From Faecalicatena contorta (GTDB taxonomy: Bacteria > Bacillota > Clostridia > Lachnospirales > Lachnospiraceae), in assembly GCF_003149105.1 (NCBI RefSeq), contig NZ_QGDS01000009.1, forward strand, positions 62,001 through 126,000: a stretch of 64,000 bases of DNA, read 5' to 3'. Shown in pieces: positions 43,143-51,893 of the stretch. Both the position numbers and the translations under genes were made by a program. The notes below the pieces were generated by a model. The model saw nothing but the letters and a program-made list of their open reading frames with translations. It did no database searches and was not told the origin of the DNA. The stretch's first letter is position 1, and each line of letters opens with the position of its first letter.

Positions 43143-44624
43143 ATGGGAGAATATTTATTTCGGGCAGTTGATATTCACAAGTATTTTGCCGGAGTCCGGG
43201 CGCTGGATGGTGTCACATTGGAAATAAAACCAGGTGAAATCCACTGCCTGGCTGGTGAAAATGGATGTGGCAAGTCAACACTGATTAAGGTGATATCGGG
43301 TGTTTACCAAAGAAACTCCGGTACATTAGAGTTTGATGGTGAAGTTATTGAAAAAATGACACCAATTGATGCCATTATGAAAGGAATCCAGGTTATCTAT
43401 CAGGATTTTGCAGTTTTCCCTAATCTGTCGGTTATGGAAAATCTGGCGATTAACAGCCAATTGGCGGCTAAGAAGAAATTTGTAAATTGGAAAGAAATGC
43501 GGAATATTGCCAAAGAGGCAATTGCTAAAATAGATTTTGAAGTAGACTTGGATGCAAAACTGGAAACCCTTTCGGTAGCAGAAAAGCAGATGGTGGCCAT
43601 CTGTCGGGCGTTAATGTTTAATGCCCGGTTAATTATAATGGATGAGCCGACTACCGCCCTAACGAAAAAAGAAGTGCAGGCGTTATTTAAGATTATTATG
43701 CAGCTAAAAGCAGAAGGCATAGCAATATTGTTTGTCAGTCATAAGTTGGATGAAGTTTTTGAGATTGCGGAACGCTTTACGGTATTCCGCAACGGGAAAT
43801 TGATTAAAACGGGTTATACATCGGAACTGGATGATAAGAAATTCTCATACTATATGACGGGGAGGGAATTTGAAAATAAAACATTTATACCCGATAAACT
43901 TACTGGCCAGCCGGTGCTGGAGGTAAAAGATATATCACTGTCAGGATGCTATGAGGATATCAGTTTCACAGTCAAAGGCGGAGAAATTATGGGCATTACC
44001 GGTCTGCTGGATTCTGGCAGAACCGAGCTGGCACTCTCCTTATTTGGTATGAAACCGATAGAGAAAGGAGAAATACAGATTCACGGAAGTGCAGTTGAGA
44101 TTAACAATCCCCAGGCAGCCATTGAAAATAAAATTGGGTTTGTGCCGGAAGACAGGTTAAGTGAAGGATTGTTTCTGACCCAGAGTATCGGTGATAATAT
44201 CGTAATTTCAGAGATTGACCACCTGATAAGTAAAGGGATTCTAAATCGGGAAAAATACCAGGAAGAAGTAAAACGGTGGGTAGCAGAACTTTCGATTGCC
44301 ACGCCCAACCCGGATAATGCCGCATCAACTTTATCCGGCGGTAACCAGCAGAGAATTGTCCTGGCAAAATGGCTGGCGTGCAATCCCGATATTTTGATAT
44401 TAAATGGTCCCACAGTAGGCGTGGATATTGGCTCGAAACATGATATTCATGGGATTTTGCAAAAACTGGCACGTCAGGGAATGGCGATTATAATTATTTC
44501 TGATGATTTGCCGGAGGTAATGGAAAACTGTTCTAAGATTCTGATTTTGAAAGACGGGAAGATATCAGGCCAATTGAGTACTCAGGAAATAGATGAAAAA
44601 ATGATTCTGGACAGGATGATGTAG
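43143..44624 (+). CDS. Sugar ABC transporter ATP-binding protein (two NBDs)
   Basis: 493 residues, with two fused ATPase domains as in RbsA/LsrA. NBD1 has Walker A GENGCGKSTLI (about 36-46), a non-canonical signature LSVAEKQMVAICRAL and Walker B IIMDEPTTALT. NBD2 starts at about 255 and has a degenerate P-loop (GLLDSGRTELALSLFG), signature LSGGNQQRIVLAKWL and ILILNGPTVGVD: the usual catalytic E of NBD2 is missing, as in this class. ATG 43143 has AAGGAGGG upstream. Energises the two permeases that follow. Confidence 0.93.
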   Translation: MGEYLFRAVDIHKYFAGVRALDGVTLEIKPGEIHCLAGENGCGKSTLIKVISGVYQRNSGTLEFDGEVIEKMTPIDAIMKGIQVIYQDFAVFPNLSVMENLAINSQLAAKKKFVNWKEMRNIAKEAIAKIDFEVDLDAKLETLSVAEKQMVAICRALMFNARLIIMDEPTTALTKKEVQALFKIIMQLKAEGIAILFVSHKLDEVFEIAERFTVFRNGKLIKTGYTSELDDKKFSYYMTGREFENKTFIPDKLTGQPVLEVKDISLSGCYEDISFTVKGGEIMGITGLLDSGRTELALSLFGMKPIEKGEIQIHGSAVEINNPQAAIENKIGFVPEDRLSEGLFLTQSIGDNIVISEIDHLISKGILNREKYQEEVKRWVAELSIATPNPDNAASTLSGGNQQRIVLAKWLACNPDILILNGPTVGVDIGSKHDIHGILQKLARQGMAIIIISDDLPEVMENCSKILILKDGKISGQLSTQEIDEKMILDRMM

Positions 44625-44634
44625 GAGGGGACAA

Positions 44635-45657
44635 ATGAAGAAGACAGTGAAAAAACTATTTCGGCAGAATGAAACGTACATATTTCTGATCATTTTAGCC
44701 TTATCAATACTTATTCAGGTGCGCTCCAGACAGTTTTATACATCAAATAATCTTGTGGATATTCTGTCAGCTATGGTCGTTCCCGGACTTTTTGCAGTCG
44801 GAGCCTCTCTGGTTATTTTATCAGGGGGAATTGATGTTTCCTTTCCCGCACTGGCATCTCTGACGGCTTTTGCAACGACGAAATACTTATTGGGTATAAA
44901 CTTTGAAGGAAGTGTTCTGGTCCCGATTTTGCTGGCACTGGCAATCGGAGCCATATTGGGGGCAGTAAATGGTGTTTTTGTCAGTTATTTTAATTTACCG
45001 GCAATGATTGTAACCCTGGGAACGGCCAGTGTATTTAAAGGATTTATGCAGGGAACTTTAGAATCTAAGCAGCTGGCGGTTATTCCGGCAGGAATGCGGC
45101 AATTTGGAACGGCCTCCTTATTTACGGCAACAAATCCCCAAAGTGGGCTTTCTTCCCGGATGCCGGCTGCATTTTTAGTATTCATATTTGTGCTGGCAAT
45201 TACTTTTTTTGTACTAAAGTATACAATGTTTGGCCGCGGTATTTATGCCATCGGTGGAAATGAAGCAGCTGCTTATAATGCGGGATACAGAGTAAAGAGA
45301 ACGAAATTTCTGCTATACGTATTTGCTGGAATGATTGCCAGTGTTGCCGGAATCATCCGGGTATGTATGATGCAGCAGTGCCATCCGACGAATATGCTGG
45401 GGATGGAGATGAATATTATTGCCGGTGTAGTGCTGGGCGGCGTTGCTATTACCGGCGGAAAAGGAACTTTGACCGGCTGTGTATTGGGAACTTTACTAAT
45501 TGTAATGGTGGAAAACTCATTAATTCTGATTGGTGTTCCAGTTGTATGGAAGAGTGTGTTTTTAGGGGCATTGATTGTAATCGGAACCGCTATAAGCGCG
45601 TATCAGACCGGCAACTCAGGCGGCAGACAGAAACAGGGAAAAGGAGGAACAGTATAA
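44635..45657 (+). CDS. Sugar ABC transporter permease 1 (RbsC family)
   Basis: 340 residues with about eight to ten helices and the RbsC-type block GGIDVSFPALASLTAF and ITGGKGTLTGCVLGTLL. AGGAGGGG precedes ATG. Ends one base into the ATG of permease 2 (TAATG), so the two are translationally coupled and form a heterodimeric channel. Confidence 0.93.
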   Translation: MKKTVKKLFRQNETYIFLIILALSILIQVRSRQFYTSNNLVDILSAMVVPGLFAVGASLVILSGGIDVSFPALASLTAFATTKYLLGINFEGSVLVPILLALAIGAILGAVNGVFVSYFNLPAMIVTLGTASVFKGFMQGTLESKQLAVIPAGMRQFGTASLFTATNPQSGLSSRMPAAFLVFIFVLAITFFVLKYTMFGRGIYAIGGNEAAAYNAGYRVKRTKFLLYVFAGMIASVAGIIRVCMMQQCHPTNMLGMEMNIIAGVVLGGVAITGGKGTLTGCVLGTLLIVMVENSLILIGVPVVWKSVFLGALIVIGTAISAYQTGNSGGRQKQGKGGTV

Positions 45658-46685
45658 TGAATAAAAACAGCGGTAGTTTAGCAGAAAAATTCAGACAGAC
45701 ATACAAGAACAACCAACATGTCTGGCGGCTGCTCATTATTATGGTCTTGTGGTTTGGCTTTATAGCCATTACCAGATTTTCAAAGTTTTATACTGTCGCA
45801 AATTTCCAGACAATGTTTGCACAGTTCCCTGAATTTGGTCTGATGTCACTGGGGGTTATGGTATGTATGATTACGGGCGGAATCGACCTTTCGACCGTGG
45901 GGATTGCCAATGTCACCAGTATTTCAATGGCCCTCCTTATGCAGAAAGTTGGCGGCGGAAATGCTGAACTTTCAAGCGTATGGGTTGGAATCGTATTTTT
46001 GCTGGCAGTGCTGGTCGGAATGGCGGCTGGTGCTTTGAATGGTGTGCTGGTTTCTAGGTTCCGTATTCCACCCATTCTGGCAACGCTGGGAATGGGAGAA
46101 TTGTTGACCGGTGTTGGCATTGTATTGACGAATGGCAGTGCAATCAGCGATTTTCCCAAAACTTTTGCATATGCAATTAATAGTAAAGTAGCAGGGATAC
46201 CGGTTCAATTTATCATTTTTGCTGCTGTAGCAGCTATCATGGTATTTTTAATGGTCAAAACTACATATGGAAAGAAGATAATCATGCTTGGTTCCAGTCA
46301 AAAAGTGGCGGCCTATAGTGGAATGAAAGTAAATGCTATATTGATAAAAACTTATGTGATATCGGGAATCTGTTCCGCACTTGGAGGAATGATCATGCTT
46401 GCCAACTATAATTCGGCAAGAGCGGATTATGGCTCGAATTACACACTGCAGTGCATTCTGATTGTTGTATTGGGCGGAATTAGTCCAAACGGGGGCAAAG
46501 GAAAGATCAGTGGGGTATTGCTGGCGATTCTCCTGGTCAGAGCGTTAGAAACAGGAATCAACAGGTTTCCGCAGATCAGCAGTTATTATATCTCGTTAAT
46601 ATGGGGGACGGTACTTCTGCTGGTTATGGTAATGAATTATTTTACGGAAAAGGGAGTGTCCTTTAACCGTAGGAAAAAAGCTTAG
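45657..46685 (+). CDS. Sugar ABC transporter permease 2 (RbsC family)
   Basis: 342 residues. Starts at ATG 45657 (MNKNSGSLAEKFRQTYKNN) with AAAGGAGGAAC upstream; the longer frame upstream is shadow. Signature GGIDLSTVGIANVTSIS and GGISPNGGKGKISGVLLAI. About eight helices. Partner of permease 1; two different RbsC subunits is as in LsrCD/RhaPQ-type systems. Confidence 0.93.
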   Translation: MNKNSGSLAEKFRQTYKNNQHVWRLLIIMVLWFGFIAITRFSKFYTVANFQTMFAQFPEFGLMSLGVMVCMITGGIDLSTVGIANVTSISMALLMQKVGGGNAELSSVWVGIVFLLAVLVGMAAGALNGVLVSRFRIPPILATLGMGELLTGVGIVLTNGSAISDFPKTFAYAINSKVAGIPVQFIIFAAVAAIMVFLMVKTTYGKKIIMLGSSQKVAAYSGMKVNAILIKTYVISGICSALGGMIMLANYNSARADYGSNYTLQCILIVVLGGISPNGGKGKISGVLLAILLVRALETGINRFPQISSYYISLIWGTVLLLVMVMNYFTEKGVSFNRRKKA

Positions 46686-46700
46686 ACATGGAGGTGGCAA

Positions 46701-47030
46701 ATGACAAAGTGTTGTTTTGGCCAGATTGGCCGTTTAAAGGCGGAAAAAATACAGGAATATAAAGAATTGCATGCAGCGGTATGGCCGGATGTCTTAAAGA
46801 AGATTAAAGACTGCTGCCTGGAAAATTATTCAATATTTATAAAAGAGGATTTGGTCTTCGCATATTTCGAGTATACCGGAAATAATTACGAAATGGATAT
46901 GAGGCGTATGGCTGAGGATGTCATGACTCAGAAATGGTGGAAACTCACAAAGCCATGCTTTACAAAGTTAAATGTAAACAGTAATGAACCGTTTTATGAA
47001 AATATGGAATCGATATTTCATCTGGCGTGA
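46701..47030 (+). CDS. L-rhamnose mutarotase family protein (RhaM/DUF718)
   Basis: 109 residues, interconverting sugar anomers so the transporter or isomerase gets the right form. Matches the RhaM pattern: YKELHAAVWPDVLKKIKD, NYSIFIKEDLVFAYFEY and QKWWKLTKPC. Ribosome site GGAGGTG. Lies between transporter and isomerase genes. The true substrate could be rhamnose, fucose or another 6-deoxysugar; rhaA/B/D are absent. Confidence 0.88.
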   Translation: MTKCCFGQIGRLKAEKIQEYKELHAAVWPDVLKKIKDCCLENYSIFIKEDLVFAYFEYTGNNYEMDMRRMAEDVMTQKWWKLTKPCFTKLNVNSNEPFYENMESIFHLA

Positions 47031-47043
47031 GAGGAGAGTAGCT

Positions 47044-47610
47044 ATGAAAATGATTAAGGACAAAGAAATATTAGTAGGGGCAGATTTTGCGGGATTCCCG
47101 CTGAAAGAGGCGGTAGTGGGGCATTTGCGGCAAAAAGGATGGAAAGTAACGGATATTGGTGTAAAAGCAGCTGATGAAGAAGCGCCGGAAATGTTTCATC
47201 GAATCGGCCTGAAAGTTGGTGCTAAAATTACCGAAAAAGAGTTTGAACGGGCGTTATTGTTTTGTGGGACCGGTATGGGGATTCATATTGCGGCAAGTAA
47301 GTGCCCGGGGGTACATGCCGGTGTAGTTGAGAGTGTTCCGGCTGCATTGCGGGCGGTTACAGGCAATGGTGTGAATGTATTGGCCATGGGAGCATTTTAT
47401 GTAGCTCCGCAGATGGGAAAAGATATTGCAGATGCTTATCTGGGTGCAGAACTGGGAAGTGGATATGAATGGTGGCCTAATTTTTATGAATTCCATAAGC
47501 TGGCTATTGATGAACTGGGCCAGTTTGACTATGTAGAATTTAAAAAAAATAACTTCGAAGTAAAACATCTGGGTGACTATCCGTTGAAATTGATGACAAA
47601 GCCTGAATAG
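47044..47610 (+). CDS. RpiB/LacAB-family sugar-phosphate isomerase
   Basis: 188 residues, longer than ribose-5-phosphate isomerase B (about 150). The family core is present: ILVGADFAGFPLKEAVVGHL, CGTGMGIHIAASKCPGVHAG (active Cys region), and GNGVNVLAMGAF. A C-terminal extension (YEWWPNFYEFHKLAIDELGQF) is unlike RpiB and resembles the longer members acting on tetrulose phosphates or other sugars. ATG 47044 has GAGAGGAGAG 6 nt upstream. Acts on a phosphorylated sugar, yet no kinase is encoded in the operon. Confidence 0.88.
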   Translation: MKMIKDKEILVGADFAGFPLKEAVVGHLRQKGWKVTDIGVKAADEEAPEMFHRIGLKVGAKITEKEFERALLFCGTGMGIHIAASKCPGVHAGVVESVPAALRAVTGNGVNVLAMGAFYVAPQMGKDIADAYLGAELGSGYEWWPNFYEFHKLAIDELGQFDYVEFKKNNFEVKHLGDYPLKLMTKPE

Positions 47611-47627
47611 TAATAAGGACAAAAAAG

Positions 47628-47667
47628 CCGGTATGTATTGCGAAAGTTAATATATACCAGTTTTTTT
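47628..47667 (+). terminator. Terminator of the sugar operon
   Basis: CCGGTATGTATT pairs with AATATATACCAG (with G-T pairs), followed by T7. Confidence 0.8.
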
Positions 47668-47745
47668 GCATTTAAGGTACAGTTCAGCTATCAGCCCGAT
47701 TCTGCTTTGTTTCATTCTGCTGCGGCAGAACGCCAGGAGTTGTTG

Positions 47746-47793
47746 TTGACAAAAGCGGAACAGATAACTATTATAAAATAAAACGTTTTAATT
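47746..47793 (+). promoter_or_regulatory. lacI-family gene promoter with operator
   Basis: TTGACA (47746-47751), 17-bp spacer, TATTAT (47769-47774); palindrome TAAAACGTTTTA (47779-47790) at the start site, same core as the sugar-operon operators, indicating autoregulation. Confidence 0.85.
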
Positions 47794-47823
47794 AAAAGTA
47801 TGGAGATTGTAGGTGAAAATAGA

Positions 47824-48837
47824 ATGAAGCGAACAACAATAACTCAGGTTGCTAAGGAAGCAGGTGTAACGATTGGAACCGTTTCCCATGTTATTAATGG
47901 AACGGCTCCCATTTCGGCAGAGACGACGGAACGAGTACGGCGTGCGATTAAAGCACTTAATTATATACCGAATGCGACGGCAAAATCACTGCGAAGTAAA
48001 AAAAATTATACAATTGGCTTGATGCTGCCCAATTTAAATAATAGTTTCCATTCGAAGGTTGCCAGTGCATTCATAGATAAGGCATATATAGAAGGCTACA
48101 GTGTGCAGATACACGGATATGAGTATTCCCTTGAAAGAGAACGCAGGGAACTGGAACGTCTGGAACGCAATAATATTGGAACAGTCATTATATTCAATGG
48201 GTACGGTGATGAAAGGGAAATCAAGAATTTCCTGCAAAAAGGCATTCCGGTCATACTTGCTGACCGCAGTTCAACCATTGCACAGGTCCCTCACATCAAG
48301 TTTGACAATCACAAGATAATGCTGGATATCGTGTCGGCATTACAGAAAAAAGGATATCAAAGAATTGGTTTCTTTTCAGAGCCAATCCAGCTGACGAATC
48401 TTAAGGAGCGCTTTCAGGGGTACCAGGAGGCGCTTAAAAAGTGTGGACTGTCCTTCAATCCGAAGGATGTGTTTGTGCGGGACGATTTATGTCTGGATAA
48501 TTTAAAGAATGGATACCGGTATATGCGTGATATTTTAAGCATCAATGAAAAGAAGACGCTTCCTGATGCGTGGATTGCATCTTCTGATTTGCTGGCAATT
48601 GGGATGATGCGGGCGATGCACGAATGTGGATATCAGATTCCGGCGGATTTTGGTGTAGTAGGTTTTGACAATACTGAGATATCAGGATATGTAAATCCCA
48701 GACTGACAACGGTGGAGCAGAACCAGATACTGTTGGGTGAAAAGTTGATGGAGATGGTAAAGCAGATTAATTGTGATAAAAAAAGTGTTGAAAATATTTC
48801 GCTGGAACAATCACTGGTGATCAGGGAATCGTGTTAG
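47824..48837 (+). CDS. LacI-family transcriptional repressor of the sugar operon
   Basis: 337 residues. N-terminal HTH (TITQVAKEAGVTIGTVSHVING, residues 4-25) and hinge (IPNATAKSLRSKK), then a periplasmic-binding-type effector domain (TIGLMLPNLNNSFHSK; DAWIASSDLLAIGMMRAM; GVVGFDNTEISGYVNPRLTTVEQ). Start ATG 47824 is chosen because AGGTG is upstream and the HTH begins right there; 47800 has no ribosome site. AAAACGTTTT sites at its own promoter and in front of the transport operon are its predicted targets. The inducer is probably the transported sugar. Confidence 0.93.
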   Translation: MKRTTITQVAKEAGVTIGTVSHVINGTAPISAETTERVRRAIKALNYIPNATAKSLRSKKNYTIGLMLPNLNNSFHSKVASAFIDKAYIEGYSVQIHGYEYSLERERRELERLERNNIGTVIIFNGYGDEREIKNFLQKGIPVILADRSSTIAQVPHIKFDNHKIMLDIVSALQKKGYQRIGFFSEPIQLTNLKERFQGYQEALKKCGLSFNPKDVFVRDDLCLDNLKNGYRYMRDILSINEKKTLPDAWIASSDLLAIGMMRAMHECGYQIPADFGVVGFDNTEISGYVNPRLTTVEQNQILLGEKLMEMVKQINCDKKSVENISLEQSLVIRESC

Positions 48838-48968
48838 CTACAGGTAAGGAGGACTATTGAATAGCGTGAAAGAATCCATCTTGTGTAAATTGAAAAGGGA
48901 TGTTATGATGAAAAAAAGTCCTTATATAAATACTGTAATTCTAAGTAGAAGGCAGAGAGAGAAGAACA

Positions 48969-49727
48969 ATGCAAAAAGATGGAGAAGTTAAAATAAAAAG
49001 CCTGAAGAAATCACTGGAAGTTTTAGAATGTTTTACACAAAAGCAGCCTTTGGGCGTGACGGAAATCAGTGAGAAGCTCGGATTGTATAAAAGCAATGTA
49101 CATAATATCCTTATGACCTTTACGGCTATGGGGTATGTGGAACAAGATCCGGAGTCCGGGAAGTTCCGCCTGGGAGTTTCGGTGATGACTTTAAGCCGGG
49201 CTTTTCGGGAAGGATTAAATATTGCTAAAATTGCCCTCCCATTTATGCGGGAAATTGCCAATGAAGTAGGAGAACTGGTCTATTTGTCCATTCCCCGGGG
49301 GGATGAAGTGGTATATTTGGAAGCAGTATACCCGGATAATCAACGCATGGTGAGCAAATCTGTAATCGGTGAGTGCTCTAAAATGTACTGTACCAGCGTG
49401 GGAAAGGCCATTTTATCTCAACTTCCAGTGGAGGAGATGGAAAGATGTCTTGAAGGAGAGTTGGAAGCCTTCACAGAGTATACCATTACAGATAAAAAGA
49501 AACTCCGGGAAGAAATTGAGGTGACCCGTATACGCGGATACGGACTGGATAATATGGAGGTTATGTTTGGAATCAAATGTGTAGGAGTAGCCTTACTGAA
49601 CTATGAAGGGAAGGTGGAGGCCGGATTAAGTATCAGTGCACCGTCCCTCCGCATGGGAGAGGAAAGAATTCAGGAATTCGTAAAAGTTTTACAGACATAT
49701 GCCGGAAAAATACAAAAAATGCTTTAG
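48969..49727 (+). CDS. IclR-family transcriptional regulator
   Basis: 252 residues. Winged HTH (SLKKSLEVLECFTQKQPLGVTEISEKLGLYKSNVHNILMTF is the region; motif PLGVTEISEKLGLYKS at about 30-45) followed by the IclR effector domain (MYCTSVGKAILSQLP; GYGLDNMEVMFGIKCVGVALL). It lies just upstream of the amino-acid fermentation cluster and may control it (inference from position). Start ATG has a GAGAGAGAAG purine stretch upstream. A second partial IclR tail lies 350 bp further on. Confidence 0.9.
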   Translation: MQKDGEVKIKSLKKSLEVLECFTQKQPLGVTEISEKLGLYKSNVHNILMTFTAMGYVEQDPESGKFRLGVSVMTLSRAFREGLNIAKIALPFMREIANEVGELVYLSIPRGDEVVYLEAVYPDNQRMVSKSVIGECSKMYCTSVGKAILSQLPVEEMERCLEGELEAFTEYTITDKKKLREEIEVTRIRGYGLDNMEVMFGIKCVGVALLNYEGKVEAGLSISAPSLRMGEERIQEFVKVLQTYAGKIQKML

Positions 49728-49762
49728 GATAAATATCAAACAGGAGCTTAACCAAAAAACTG

Positions 49763-49858
49763 TTGACAATATAATGTTAGCAGGGGTATACTACATCATA
49801 AATAAACGAAGCGGAAACGACGATGATTCCTTTTATCAGGAATTGACGTCGTTTTTTT
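49763..49858 (+). ncRNA. Short transcription unit: promoter followed at once by a terminator
   Basis: TTGACA (49763-49768), 18-bp spacer, TATACT (49787-49792). Transcription should start near 49799. A terminator (AAACGACG and inner ATTCC pairing with GGAAT and CGTCGTTT, then T7) ends at about 49858. The product would be a 60-nt RNA, or an attenuated leader of the gdh cluster. No peptide ORF is visible. Confidence 0.45.
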
Positions 49859-49980
49859 GTAATGGGAAACGCAGTTTCCCATTACATAAAAATCCTCCGG
49901 GGGATGCGCGCTGCGGCGTAAAAGGTAGATGTCGCTATGCGACCGCCGCAGGCGCAAGAGTTTGCTTTGCAAACTCTTTG
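49859..49980. repeat. Structured dispersed repeat, copy B
   Basis: Hairpin GTAATGGGAAAC-GCA-GTTTCCCATTAC (49859-49885), core CCTCCGGGGGATGC, an outer stem TGCGCGCTGCGGCG with CGCCGCAGGCGCA that encloses hairpin GTCGCTATGCGAC (49931-49943), and hairpin GAGTTTGC-TTT-GCAAACTC (49958-49976). Same architecture as copy A at 10511-10634. A partial third head (CTTACATAAAAACCCTCCAG) follows at 49983-50002. Confidence 0.75.
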
Positions 49981-50070
49981 CTCTTACATAAAAACCCTCC
50001 AGGGAATCGCACTGGGGTGGAGAAATATATCTCTGCTGTTTTGTAGTTTTAAAACTCAATAAAAAAGGAG

Positions 50071-50202
50071 GTGAACAGGAATGAAGCAAGGAAATACTGG
50101 TTGATAAAAAATAAACAAAAAGTATTTGTAAAAATTCGACAGACATATGCCGGGAAGATAGAAAAAACAGCATGGGATATGTACAAACAGTACAAAGATT
50201 AA
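50071..50202 (+). pseudogene. Duplicated C-terminal tail of an IclR-type gene
   Basis: A 43-codon frame contains FVKIRQTYAGKIEK, nearly the same as FVKVLQTYAGKIQK at the end of the intact IclR protein, then continues AWDMYKQYKD and TAA. It is the 3' scrap of an iclR paralogue, or the old 3' end of iclR displaced by insertion of the repeat element. AAGGAGGTGA directly before it also suits ATG 50081 (a 7-codon peptide), so a leader peptide is possible. Confidence 0.45.
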
Positions 50203-50378
50203 AAAAATATGGGATATATATTGAACAAAAGTACATAAAGTGATAAATTAATCTTATGAATTATAGAACGTATTCTATTGATGAAGATTAAGAACTCGGC
50301 TTAGTGCCGAGTAAAAAAATAGTCATATATAAGAACGACGTTCTACAATAGAGAACAAATTAAAAGGAGGATTTCAAA
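50203..50378. other. Upstream region of the gdh gene
   Basis: Contains hairpin ACTCGGC-TTAGT-GCCGAGT (50294-50312) followed by seven A, and small inverted repeats AGAAC-GAC-GTTCT near 50333-50345. No convincing promoter and no gene. AAAAGGAGG before GTG 50379 is the gdh ribosome site. Confidence 0.45.
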
Positions 50379-51551
50379 GTGGCAAATAAACCTTATGTAG
50401 TAGTGGAGTGGAATGACACGGAAACAGATGCAACAGGATGGCTGTGTGCATACAATTTTGTAGGACATTATTGTGGCGGTGGGACCAGAATGCATCCGAC
50501 GGTTACAAAAGAAGAAGTAATTCGTCTTGCGACAACCATGGGATATAAATATAAAGCCTGCGAGTCACAGACTACAGGCGGCTGCAAAGCAGGTATTGCT
50601 TATGATTATAAAGCACCTGATGCGCCGGATGTATTGAGAAGATTCCTGACAGCTACAGCACCTTACATAAAAGCAGGCGTGTCAATCGGAGGAGATTTGG
50701 GTGTGGATTATTCAGAAGTTCTCAAGATTCTGGATGATTTGGGAATTGGTATTCCTCAGACCCAGGCGATGAAAGAAGATCCAGAGATTCATCAGGGTAT
50801 TGTGAATCACGACAGAGCTGAGAAGGAATTGCTCTATGATGGATTTAAGATGTATGACATGATTACCGGATACGGTGTGGCTGCGGCAGCCGATGAAGCC
50901 TGGAAGTTAAAAGATGGAAAAGAGGGGGCTTCCGTAGTAATCCAGGGCTTTGGATGTGTTGGAGCAAGCTGCGCAAACTCTCTGCATAACATGGGCTATA
51001 AAGTAGTAGGTATTGCGGATGTAAATGGTTTGGTTTACTGCAAAGATGGTTTGGACATTCCTAAGTTAGTAGAAACAAGACTTCCAAAAGGTGAGTTAAA
51101 TAAAGATGCCTTTGAAGACAGCTACGAAGTCCGTCCAAATACTGAATGGATTGATGCGGAATGTGATATTTTGATTCCGGCAGCTCTGGAAGATGTAATC
51201 AATAAAGATAATGCGGACAGGATAAAGGCTTCCCTTCTGGTAGAAGCAGCAAACATTCCAACGACTCCGGAAGGAGATGAGATACTCCGTAAGAATGGTG
51301 TGGACGTGGCAGTTGACTTTATTGCTAATATGGGCGGTATCCGAATTTACGAGGCAGTCATTTTCCGCCTTGTGAAGATTGAGGACATGAACGATGAAGA
51401 TGCTGCTGCAGCCATTGTGAAAGATACGGTGGATTTGATACGTAAGCAGACAAAACTGATATTTGAAGAAGCTGCGAAAACAGGGGAATTTACCCGTGAT
51501 GTGGCAAGAAGATTATTTACTCCTGACAAATCTGATACACCAGACATGTAA
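50379..51551 (+). CDS. Glu/Leu/Phe/Val dehydrogenase family protein
   Basis: 390-residue NAD(P)-dependent amino-acid dehydrogenase that deaminates an amino acid to its 2-oxoacid, feeding the oxidoreductase downstream. N-terminal domain: GGGTRMHPTVTKEEV and the catalytic Lys in TTGGCKAGIAYDY; Asp in GGDLGVDYSEV. The NAD-binding domain has VVIQGFGCVGASCANSL and a later AANIPTTPEGDEIL block. Substrate-side motifs are unlike classic GDH (GGCK instead of GGAK), so aliphatic or aromatic specificity is possible. GTG start 50379 has AAAAGGAGG 8 nt upstream. Confidence 0.88.
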   Translation: MANKPYVVVEWNDTETDATGWLCAYNFVGHYCGGGTRMHPTVTKEEVIRLATTMGYKYKACESQTTGGCKAGIAYDYKAPDAPDVLRRFLTATAPYIKAGVSIGGDLGVDYSEVLKILDDLGIGIPQTQAMKEDPEIHQGIVNHDRAEKELLYDGFKMYDMITGYGVAAAADEAWKLKDGKEGASVVIQGFGCVGASCANSLHNMGYKVVGIADVNGLVYCKDGLDIPKLVETRLPKGELNKDAFEDSYEVRPNTEWIDAECDILIPAALEDVINKDNADRIKASLLVEAANIPTTPEGDEILRKNGVDVAVDFIANMGGIRIYEAVIFRLVKIEDMNDEDAAAAIVKDTVDLIRKQTKLIFEEAAKTGEFTRDVARRLFTPDKSDTPDM

Positions 51552-51666
51552 AATCACTGCACTTTACAATGAAAGTGTGAATACATAAGAAGTTTGAAAA
51601 GGTGAACCAAGAAGGGATGTCAGAAAAGGGCGGCATCCCTTTAAATTTGAGAAAGGAATTTGGGTT

Positions 51667-51879
51667 ATGGGAAAAGAAAAAACAGAAAAAGTATATTTCA
51701 ATCCTGTGCGGTGTAAAGGGTGCGGTTATTGTATCCACGCCTGTCCGAAGGAGGCTATAAGTGTATCGGATCACGTGAATGCCAAGGGATATAACACCAT
51801 TGTAGTTGATGAGGAAAAATGTATAGTATGCGGCACGTGCTACCGTGTGTGTCCGGATTATGTATTTGAAATAAGGTAA
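51667..51879 (+). CDS. 2-oxoacid:ferredoxin oxidoreductase, ferredoxin-like delta subunit
   Basis: 70 residues with two 4Fe-4S motifs, CKGCGYCIHACPKEA and CIVCGTCYRVCPD. Carries electrons from the TPP-containing core to ferredoxin. First gene of the four-subunit set delta-alpha-beta-gamma. AAAGGA lies upstream of ATG. Confidence 0.93.
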   Translation: MGKEKTEKVYFNPVRCKGCGYCIHACPKEAISVSDHVNAKGYNTIVVDEEKCIVCGTCYRVCPDYVFEIR

Positions 51880-51893
51880 AGGAGGGTTAGATT

